Assembly: GCA_910588415.1 (NCBI GenBank)
Contig: CAJUPK010000035.1
Location: 5,808 to 18,482 of the forward strand
Reading direction: 5' to 3'
DNA from: an uncultured Oscillospiraceae bacterium
GTDB taxonomy: Bacteria; Bacillota; Clostridia; Oscillospirales; Acutalibacteraceae
Length of the DNA stretch: 12,675 nucleotides
Positions 7,087 to 12,675 of the stretch are shown one piece after another. Made by a program: the position numbers and the translations under genes. The notes below the pieces were generated by a model. The model was given only the letters and a program-made list of their open reading frames with translations. It made no database searches and was not told the origin of the DNA. Each line of letters begins with the position of its first letter. The stretch's first letter is position 1.

Positions 7087-7114
7087 TTGCCAATGATTAC
7101 TTTAGTATTATACT
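7087..7114 (+). promoter_or_regulatory. Candidate vegetative promoter toward spoIIR-addB
   Basis: TTGCCA (7087-7092) and TATACT (7109-7114) are separated by 16 bases. Each box matches the sigma-A consensus at most positions. Transcription would begin near 7121 and read into spoIIR (ATG at 7215). The -10 sits in the palindrome TAGTATTATACTA (7103-7115), whose other strand reads TATAAT. Confidence 0.5.
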
Positions 7115-7135
7115 ACAGGCATGGATTTTTGGAAA
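7107..7135 (-). promoter_or_regulatory. Candidate promoter of the exporter gene
   Basis: On the minus strand a perfect TATAAT occupies 7112-7107. TTTCCA at 7135-7130 lies 17 bases upstream and matches four of six -35 positions. Transcription would start near 7100, giving a leader of about 120 bases that includes the hairpin at 6998-7040. The -10 box coincides with the plus-strand TATACT, so both directions use the same DNA. Confidence 0.5.
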
Positions 7136-7140
7136 GGCCT

Positions 7141-7170
7141 GTATAAAATATACGAGCCGCTCCCATACTT
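7141..7170 (+). promoter_or_regulatory. Forespore sigma-type (sigma F/G) promoter of spoIIR
   Basis: GTATA (7141-7145) and CATACTT (7164-7170) are 18 bases apart. This fits the Bacillus sigma-G pattern GHATR-N18-CATNHTA with one mismatch, and the overlapping sigma-F pattern apart from its GG. Transcription would start near 7177, about 38 bases before the spoIIR ATG. In Bacillus spoIIR is a forespore sigma-F gene, so the position makes sense. The assignment rests on Bacillus consensus sequences. Confidence 0.55.
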
Positions 7171-7214
7171 TTTGCAGATCATTTCAATTTCATTGTTAAA
7201 AGGCGGGAGTAATT

Positions 7215-7835
7215 ATGAAGTGGCTGACAAAGGAAATTCTGGCTCGGGCGCTGGCCGGCAGCCTGGCTCTGGCGGCCTGTCTGGGTTGGCTGCGGGCGGC
7301 GGGAGCCTCCGAACTGCTGCCAGAGACCATACTGCGGCTGCATGTGGTGGCAAGCTCTGACAGTCCAGAGGACCAGGCGCTGAAGCTAGCCGTGCGGGAC
7401 GCTGTGCTGGCCGAGGCGGCACGGTGGTGCCAGGATGCAAAGACCATGGAGGAGGCCAACCGGGAGATCTGTACCCATTTGGAGGGGATCTGCCAGGTGG
7501 CGGAGAAAACTGTGAAGGAAAAAGGCTTCTCACAAACGGTTACCGCCCAGGTAACGGAGGAATTTTTCCCTACAAAGGATTACGAGGGCTTTTCCTTACC
7601 TGCGGGCCGCTATCGTGCTCTGCGGATTGTGTTGGGAGAAGGAGAGGGGCACAATTGGTGGTGCGTGGTGTTCCCGGCCCTGTGTCTGCCAGCGGCGGCG
7701 GAGGGACAGGGCGACCTGCTGGCGGCTTTGCCGGAGAGCCAGCGGGACCTGGCGGAAAATCCCGGGCGCTATCAGCTGGGCTTAAAGGCCGCCGAATGGT
7801 TTGAGGAACTGCGGGATTGGCTGAGAGGAGAGTGA
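7215..7835 (+). CDS. spoIIR: Stage II sporulation protein R
   Basis: SpoIIR is the forespore-made signal protein secreted into the intermembrane space, where it triggers SpoIIGA to process pro-sigma-E in the mother cell. Its 206 residues carry the family hallmarks: RLHVVASSDSPEDQALKLAVRDAVL (residues 41-65), FFPTKDYEGFSLPAGRYRALRIVLGEGEGHNWWCVVFP (ending at residue 154), and the cysteines C150 and C157. The N-terminus has K2, K6 and R11, then a hydrophobic stretch at about residues 12-26, consistent with an export signal. LAAC at residues 19-22 fits a lipobox, so lipidation at C22 is possible but untested. The ATG at 7215 has GGGAG at 7205-7209 with 5-base spacing. A forespore-type promoter lies upstream, and addB starts 8 bases after the stop, which suggests one transcript. 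Confidence 0.95.
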   Translation: MKWLTKEILARALAGSLALAACLGWLRAAGASELLPETILRLHVVASSDSPEDQALKLAVRDAVLAEAARWCQDAKTMEEANREICTHLEGICQVAEKTVKEKGFSQTVTAQVTEEFFPTKDYEGFSLPAGRYRALRIVLGEGEGHNWWCVVFPALCLPAAAEGQGDLLAALPESQRDLAENPGRYQLGLKAAEWFEELRDWLRGE

Positions 7836-7843
7836 CAGGCAAC

Positions 7844-10800
7844 ATGCTGCAATTTGTACTGGGCCGGGCTGGCAGCGGGAAAACAGAATATCTGCGCCGG
7901 GTGCTGGCAGAAAAAAGCTTGGCTGGAGACAGCCGCTGCGTCATGCTGGTGCCGGAGCAGTACAGCTTTGAGACGGAAAAGGCCATGCTGCGGCTGGCCG
8001 GGCCTCAGCGGGCCAACGCTATCCAGGTATATAGCTTTACACGGCTGGCAGAGGCTGTGTTCCGCCAGGTGGGGGGCGGGGCTGGACGCAGGCTGACCGA
8101 CGGCGGCAGGCGCATCGTCATGTCCCTGGCTATTGCCGCCTGCGAGGACAGCCTGGAGGTCTATAAAAACGCCGCCAAAGCCGGGCGGATGACAGACCTG
8201 CTGCTCACGGCCGTCAACGAACTCAAGCTTTGCGGCATTCTGCCCGATCAGCTTACCGAGACCGCCGACCTGCTTCAGGACCAGGGCCTGGCCCGCAAGC
8301 TGCGGGAGCTGGCCGCTGTCTATGGGGCTTACGATGGGCTGGTGGCCGCCTCTTACCTGGACTCCCGGGACGACCTGACCCGGCTGGCCCAGGCTCTGGA
8401 GGATCACCTGGTGTTCCAGGGCTGCACCCTGGCAGTGGATTCCTTCGAGGGCTTCACAGTCCAGGAGCTGCGGGTGCTGGCCCAGCTGCTCACCCAGGCG
8501 GACAGGGTGCTGGTGTCCCTGTGTACGGATGGCCTTTCGGACGATGGGGCCGGGCTCTTCGCCCTGGTAGACCGCACCCGACGGCGGCTGGCCTCCTTGG
8601 CAGAGGAGCAGGGGGTCAAGGTGCTGCCCCCGGTGCAGCTCACCCATTCGCGCCGCTTTGAGAATGAGAGCCTAAAGCTGCTGGAAGCCCAGCTGTTCTG
8701 CGCCCAGGAGACGCTGACCTCCCCAGACGCGGAGGGAATCCAGCTGTTCAAGGCCAAAGATGTGTTCGAAGAGTCGGAGTATGTGGCTGCCACCATCCGG
8801 CGGCTGGCGGCAGAGGGCCTGCGCTACCGGGATGTTACCATTCTGGTCCGGGACCCCCAGCGGTATTACGGCAACCTGGACGTGTCCCTGAAAAAGCGGG
8901 ACGTGCCCTGCTTTTTGTCCCAGCCGGTGCGTGTAGACGGCGAGCCGGTCAGCCGGTTCCTGCTGGGGGCCTTCCAGGTGGTGATGGGAGGTTTTGACAC
9001 AGACCAGCTGCTGGAGATGCTGAAAACCGGGATTTCCGGCTTCTCCGACGAGGAGATTGCAGACCTGGAGAACTATGCGTTCCTCTGGCGGCTGGACGGC
9101 AAGGCCTGGCGGCAGCCCTTCACCCGGCATCCCCGGGGATTTGGCCAGGAGCTGACAGAGGAGGACACTGCCAGTCTGGCAAGGCTTAACGCTTTACGGG
9201 AGCGCCTGGTCATTCCACTGGAAGACTTCGCTGCCGCCACAGCCAATGCCTCCGGCCAGGAGAGCTGCCAGGCGGCCTACCAGCTGCTGCTGGACTTTGA
9301 CCTGGAGGAGACTCTGCCCGAGTATTGCCGGCGGCTGGAATGGGCTGGGGAGGATGCCCTGGCAGCCCGGCAGCTGCGGGTGTGGGACCTGCTGATGGAG
9401 CTTCTGGACCAGATGCACAGCATCATTGGCGACCGCAAGCTGGGCCGGGAGCGGTTCTACCGCCTGCTGAAAGAGGTGCTGGCCGCGGAGGATGTGTCGG
9501 ATATCCCCCAGACAGTGGACGAGGTGGTCTTTGGCACGGCCGAGCAGGTGCGGCAGACCTCCCCCAAAGTAGTGTTCCTGATGGGCGTGACCCAGGGGGA
9601 CTTTCCCCTGAACCCTAAGTCCTCCGGCGTGTTCTCTGACGCAGAGCGCCGGGAGCTCATTGCCCTGGACCTGCCCCTGGGCGATCCCCTGGAGCAGAAG
9701 GCTATCGAAGAGCGGTACTTGGCTTATTCGGCGGCCTGTATGGCAAGCCAACGGCTTTACATATCCTGGCCCTCTGTAGTGTCCGGCGAGGATAAAGAGC
9801 CCAGCGAGCTGGTGGCTGGGGTGCGCAATGTGTTCCCGCAGCTGGAACCCCTGAGCAGCCTGCCGGAAGACTACCTGGCCAACTCTAAAGAGGCCGCCTT
9901 CTCCCGCATGGCCCTGCGCTGGCGGGAGGACAGCCCCCAGGCCGAAGCCCTACGGCAGTTCATCCGCCAGGACCCGGAGTATGGGGGCCGGGTAGCGGCT
10001 CTGGAGCGGGCGGCCGGGGAACGACCCCAGCGGGTGGAGGACCCGGCTCTGGCCAAAGAGCTGTACGGCAGCCGCATTTTCTTGTCCCCCACTCAGATTG
10101 AGACCTTCCACAGCTGTCCCTTCAAATATTTCTGCCGTTACGGCCTCAATGCCAGGGAGCGCAGGCCTGCCCAAGTGGATGTACTCCAGTACGGCACCAT
10201 CATGCACTACCTGTTCGAGCGTATCTTTGCAGTCCCCCAGCCAGAGCGGGCGGCCTGGACCCCAGAGGAGCTGCAGGCGCTGGTAGAGGAGCAGATTGGC
10301 CAGTATGCCCAGGAGAATATGGGGGGACTGGATTCCCTCTCCGGCAGGGAGCGCTACCGTCTGGGCCGCATGGCCCGGTCCGCCTGCAAGCTGATCGCCC
10401 ATGTGGAGGCAGAGCTGGCCCAAAGTCGCTTTGTACCCGAGCACCTGGAGTGGAAGCTGGGACGGGACACCCCGCCCCTGCGGGTAGAGACAGGCAGCGG
10501 CTCCGTGGTCACAGTAGGCGGCACGGTAGACCGGGTGGATATGTACCGCCGGGGGGACGGCAAAAAGTTTGTGCGGGTCATTGACTACAAGACAGGCAGC
10601 CGTATCTTCCGGCTGGGGGATGTGCTCCATGGGCTGAACATGCAGCTGCTGGTATACCTGGCCGCCCTGACCCAGCAGGGAGGGTGCCAGCCCGCGGGCC
10701 TGCTGTACATGCCGGCAGCAGAGCCCAAAGTCAGCGCGGAGCGGGGGGCCCAGGAGGCGGACATTGAAAAGGCCGGGGCCAAACAGCTGCGCATGAGCGG

Positions 10801-11176
10801 CCTGGTGCTCAACGACAGCGAGATCATACAGGCTATGGAGGCCGGGGCAAAGGGAACCTTTATCCCCGCCGCCTTAAAGAAGGATGGCCTGCCGGACAGC
10901 CGGAGTTCTGTGCTGGAAGCGGACCAGCTGGCAAAGGTGCTGGAGTACTCCAAGCGGATGATTGCCTCCATGGGCCAGGAGCTGGAACGGGGCCAGGCTG
11001 CCGCCAGACCTAGCCTGCGTAATCAAAGCGCCTGCCAGGCCTGCCCCTATGGGGCGGTGTGCGGCAAGGAGTTTGGGGACCGGGACGTGGAGCCAGACCA
11101 TACCAGCCTGCAGGAGGCCATGAAGCAGGTGGAGGCGGCAGAACCCACAGAGCCCGGCGCAAAGAGCGGAGAATAG
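7844..11176 (+). CDS. addB: ATP-dependent helicase/nuclease subunit B (AddB)
   Basis: AddB is the second subunit of the AddAB double-strand-break resection enzyme. It contributes a nuclease domain, an iron-sulfur cluster and Chi recognition, while AddA is the main motor. From the ATG at 7844 the protein has 1110 residues, within the family range. The N-terminus has Walker A GRAGSGKT (residues 7-14). The C-terminal nuclease core has VIDYKTGS (D914, K916). The four expected cluster cysteines are present: C758 in FHSCPFKYFC, then C1064, C1067 and C1073 in CQACPYGAVC, with the C-x2-C-x5-C spacing known from Bacillus AddB. The start is the ATG at 7844 because family members begin just before the Walker A loop; AGAGGAGAG at 7824-7832 serves it, though the spacing is long. 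In-frame TTG 7817 and GTG 7832 are less likely. No addA follows in the window. Confidence 0.96.
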   Translation: MLQFVLGRAGSGKTEYLRRVLAEKSLAGDSRCVMLVPEQYSFETEKAMLRLAGPQRANAIQVYSFTRLAEAVFRQVGGGAGRRLTDGGRRIVMSLAIAACEDSLEVYKNAAKAGRMTDLLLTAVNELKLCGILPDQLTETADLLQDQGLARKLRELAAVYGAYDGLVAASYLDSRDDLTRLAQALEDHLVFQGCTLAVDSFEGFTVQELRVLAQLLTQADRVLVSLCTDGLSDDGAGLFALVDRTRRRLASLAEEQGVKVLPPVQLTHSRRFENESLKLLEAQLFCAQETLTSPDAEGIQLFKAKDVFEESEYVAATIRRLAAEGLRYRDVTILVRDPQRYYGNLDVSLKKRDVPCFLSQPVRVDGEPVSRFLLGAFQVVMGGFDTDQLLEMLKTGISGFSDEEIADLENYAFLWRLDGKAWRQPFTRHPRGFGQELTEEDTASLARLNALRERLVIPLEDFAAATANASGQESCQAAYQLLLDFDLEETLPEYCRRLEWAGEDALAARQLRVWDLLMELLDQMHSIIGDRKLGRERFYRLLKEVLAAEDVSDIPQTVDEVVFGTAEQVRQTSPKVVFLMGVTQGDFPLNPKSSGVFSDAERRELIALDLPLGDPLEQKAIEERYLAYSAACMASQRLYISWPSVVSGEDKEPSELVAGVRNVFPQLEPLSSLPEDYLANSKEAAFSRMALRWREDSPQAEALRQFIRQDPEYGGRVAALERAAGERPQRVEDPALAKELYGSRIFLSPTQIETFHSCPFKYFCRYGLNARERRPAQVDVLQYGTIMHYLFERIFAVPQPERAAWTPEELQALVEEQIGQYAQENMGGLDSLSGRERYRLGRMARSACKLIAHVEAELAQSRFVPEHLEWKLGRDTPPLRVETGSGSVVTVGGTVDRVDMYRRGDGKKFVRVIDYKTGSRIFRLGDVLHGLNMQLLVYLAALTQQGGCQPAGLLYMPAAEPKVSAERGAQEADIEKAGAKQLRMSGLVLNDSEIIQAMEAGAKGTFIPAALKKDGLPDSRSSVLEADQLAKVLEYSKRMIASMGQELERGQAAARPSLRNQSACQACPYGAVCGKEFGDRDVEPDHTSLQEAMKQVEAAEPTEPGAKSGE

Positions 11177-11208
11177 AGAGAACATGGATCAAAGACAGAA
11201 AGGCGGCT

Positions 11209-11433
11209 ATGCCCATGAGCAAAAAGAAAAACGCCCCCCGGGGAGCCGGGCGCAGAAAAAAGCCCGGCACAGGGGCCAGGCTGGTGCTGGCAGCAGTCAC
11301 CTGCCTGAATTTGGCCCTGACGCTGGCTCTGTCCCTGCGAAGGCGCAGGGACGTGCTGCGGGCCGTCAGCCAGGACGGCCAGGTGAAGCTGCTGCTGGAA
11401 AAAGCCAGCGGCAGCAGCGGGAAAGAGAGCTGA
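11209..11433 (+). CDS. Small single-pass membrane protein of unknown function
   Basis: I do not recognise this gene. From the ATG at 11209 it encodes 74 residues. The N-terminus is strongly basic (MPMSKKKN, then repeated Arg/Lys), followed by one hydrophobic segment (LVLAAVTCLNLALTLALSL), an Arg-rich RRRRDVLR patch, and a short polar tail ending in Gly, Ser and Lys. This is the layout of a small single-pass membrane protein. Purine-rich AAAGGCGG lies just before the ATG, and a second ATG at 11215 is also possible. It begins 32 bases after the addB stop and ends five bases before a strong hairpin, so it is probably the last gene of the spoIIR-addB unit. A longer reading from 11059 would overlap addB and is not favoured. 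A competing frame starts at ATG 11184 but runs through the hairpin and into the opposing gene. Confidence 0.55.
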   Translation: MPMSKKKNAPRGAGRRKKPGTGARLVLAAVTCLNLALTLALSLRRRRDVLRAVSQDGQVKLLLEKASGSSGKES

Positions 11434-11437
11434 AAAC

Positions 11438-11477
11438 AGAGAGGACCTGCCCCTGTATTTGGGGGCAGGTCCTCTCT
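11438..11477. terminator. Bidirectional hairpin terminator between convergent genes
   Basis: AGAGAGGACCTGCCCC (11438-11453) and GGGGCAGGTCCTCTCT (11462-11477) form a perfect 16-bp stem with an 8-base loop. It lies between the stop of the small membrane-protein gene (11433) and the stop of the minus-strand phosphate transporter (11490). Read on the minus strand it is followed by GTTTTC. On the plus strand no T-run follows, so it is a better intrinsic terminator for the transporter and may act mainly as a 3' stabiliser in the other direction. Confidence 0.75.
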
Positions 11478-11489
11478 CGCAGTGCTTGC

Positions 11490-12675
11490 CTATTCCGGCA
11501 GCTGGTACTGCTGGGAGTAAGTTTCATAGGCCTTGGTAAAGGCCGGGCTGCTGGAATTTTTCAGCTCGTTCAAATAGCTGTGGCTGTCCATGGCGGAGGA
11601 CTCCTGAATCTGGATGACGGCCACGGCGATGTTGGAGCAGTGGTCAGAGACCCTCTCGTAGTTGGTCAGCAGGTCTGTCAGAACAAAGCCCAGCTCAATG
11701 GTGCAGCGACCGTCCTGCAGGCGGCGGATATGCCGCTTTTTCAGCTCGGTCTTCAGGTCGTCCACCACTTGCTCCAGGGGCTCCACCTGGGCGGCCAAAG
11801 CCGTGTCCTGGCGCTCAAAGGCGTCTACCGTCAAATTTAAAATATCAATGATAGCGTGGGTGATGCGGCCCAGCTCCTCCTGGGCCTTGTCCGAAAACCG
11901 CAGCTGCTTGTCGTGTATCTCCTGGGCCACCCGCTGAATATTCACCGCATGGTCTCCAATGCGCTCAAAATCTCCAATGGCGTGCAGCAGTTCAGCCACC
12001 TGGCTGCTGTCCGCTTGGGACAGGTCCTTGCTGCTCAGCTTTACCAGAAAGGTGCCCAGGGTGTCCTCATACAGATCGATCTGCGCCTCCTGCTGGGTAA
12101 TGGCCGCGGCGGATTTGCTGTCATACTCCTGGATGATCTCAATGGCGCTCAGCATGGAGACCCGGGCGGTGCGGGCCATTTTTACCGCCAGGGCCCGGCA
12201 CTCCGCAATGGCAAAGGAGGGGGAGAGCATCAGCCGCTCGTCCAGCAGGGCTTCCTGGGTGTTGGTGTCCCGGATGGTCAGTTTGGCCAGCTTCTCCAAG
12301 GGCTTGGAGAAGGGCAGCAGCACAAAGGTGTTGATGATGTTGAACAGGGTATGTACCACCGCAATGCCCAAAGCGCTGATGGGCTGATCCGCTATCTCAA
12401 AATGAAAGACCGCGTACAGACCATAGAAAACCGTCATGCAGATGGCCGCGCCAATCACCTTAAAGTAGATGCTGACAGCCACCACCCGCTTGGCGTTTTT
12501 GTTGGCGCCAATGGCAGAGATTAGCCCTGTGATGCAGGTGCCAATGTTGGCTCCCGCGATAATGGGAAAGGCCATGCCCAGGGAGATGCTTCCCGTCAGG
12601 GCCAAGGACTGCAAAATGCCTACCGCCGCCGCAGAACTCTGTATCACGGCAGTAAAGGCCGTGGCCAGCAGCAGG
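11490..12675 (-). CDS. Na/Pi cotransporter with PhoU domain (5' end outside window)
   Basis: This is an inner-membrane Na+/phosphate cotransporter of the PNaPi type, fused to a C-terminal PhoU-like regulatory domain. The frame is open to the window edge: LLLATAFTAV precedes the IQSSAAAVG motif, so the GTG at 12647 is internal and the first PNaPi repeat lies outside. The visible half holds the second repeat (QSSAAAVGILQSL, GANIGTCITGLIS), then hydrophobic segments (VVAVSIYFKVIGAAICMTVFYGL and ALGIAVVHTLFNIINTFVLLPF). The cytoplasmic PhoU region follows, with two metal-binding helix motifs: DFERIGDHAVNI (about 11940-11973) and NYERVSDHCSNI (about 11628-11663). It ends in a polar tail with Tyr and Gln. 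Such proteins move phosphate across the membrane, usually as uptake. The gene is convergent with the addB unit. No truncation is seen at the 3' end. Confidence 0.93.
   Translation of the reverse strand, partial: LLLATAFTAVIQSSAAAVGILQSLALTGSISLGMAFPIIAGANIGTCITGLISAIGANKNAKRVVAVSIYFKVIGAAICMTVFYGLYAVFHFEIADQPISALGIAVVHTLFNIINTFVLLPFSKPLEKLAKLTIRDTNTQEALLDERLMLSPSFAIAECRALAVKMARTARVSMLSAIEIIQEYDSKSAAAITQQEAQIDLYEDTLGTFLVKLSSKDLSQADSSQVAELLHAIGDFERIGDHAVNIQRVAQEIHDKQLRFSDKAQEELGRITHAIIDILNLTVDAFERQDTALAAQVEPLEQVVDDLKTELKKRHIRRLQDGRCTIELGFVLTDLLTNYERVSDHCSNIAVAVIQIQESSAMDSHSYLNELKNSSSPAFTKAYETYSQQYQLPE

Noticed and set aside
6981..7112. yybP-ykoY manganese riboswitch in the exporter leader
   Set aside because: None of the conserved loop motifs of that RNA are visible by eye. 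Only a simple hairpin can be supported.
7121..7360. 79-codon plus-strand frame from ATG 7121
   Set aside because: Most of it overlaps spoIIR in another frame, it contains the forespore-type promoter, and it resembles no family I know.
11184..11840. 218-codon plus-strand reading frame starting at ATG 11184
   Set aside because: It runs through the perfect hairpin at 11438-11477 and then antisense to the well-supported Na/Pi-PhoU gene. Its composition is that of an out-of-frame GC-rich shadow.

Overview
The window reads as chromosomal backbone from a GC-rich, spore-forming Firmicute, most likely a gut clostridium of the Oscillospiraceae/Ruminococcaceae type. The grounds are spoIIR, an AddB-type (not RecBCD) repair nuclease subunit, MutS2, strong AGGAGG-like ribosome binding sites and GC-rich third codon positions with AT-rich intergenic gaps. 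The taxon is inferred from gene content, not from a database search. I see no tRNA, rRNA, CRISPR array, insertion sequence or prophage gene.

Layout. (1) 1-1808: 3' three quarters of mutS2, closed by a rho-independent terminator at 1857-1900. (2) 1909-3261: an extended -10 promoter, then a two-gene unit of a HisJ-type PHP phosphatase and a NUDIX hydrolase. (3) 3262-5133: a leader packed with inverted repeats, then an Lrp/AsnC regulator overlapping a PatA-like class I/II aminotransferase by 8 bases. (4) 5134-6093: a hairpin-bearing gap and ispE of the MEP isoprenoid pathway. (5) 6141-6980, minus strand: a 10TM ArsP_2-type heavy-metal/manganese exporter, convergent with ispE. (6) 6981-7214: a divergent control region with back-to-back vegetative-type promoters sharing one palindromic -10 box, a hairpin in the exporter leader, and a forespore-sigma-type promoter before spoIIR. 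(7) 7215-11433: spoIIR, addB and a small membrane-protein gene, apparently one transcription unit. (8) 11438-11477: a perfect 16-bp hairpin between convergent genes. (9) 11490-12675, minus strand: the C-terminal part of a Na/phosphate cotransporter fused to a PhoU domain.

The genes serve mostly separate housekeeping roles: DNA repair and recombination (mutS2, addB), amino-acid metabolism (HisJ-like phosphatase, Lrp/aminotransferase pair), isoprenoid synthesis (ispE), ion handling (exporter, phosphate transporter) and sporulation signalling (spoIIR). No clearly new system is visible. The points most worth a second look are regulatory: the inverted-repeat cluster before the Lrp gene, the spoIIR-addB unit with candidate vegetative and forespore promoters, the absence of addA directly after addB, a possible lipobox in SpoIIR, and an unrecognised small membrane protein after addB.
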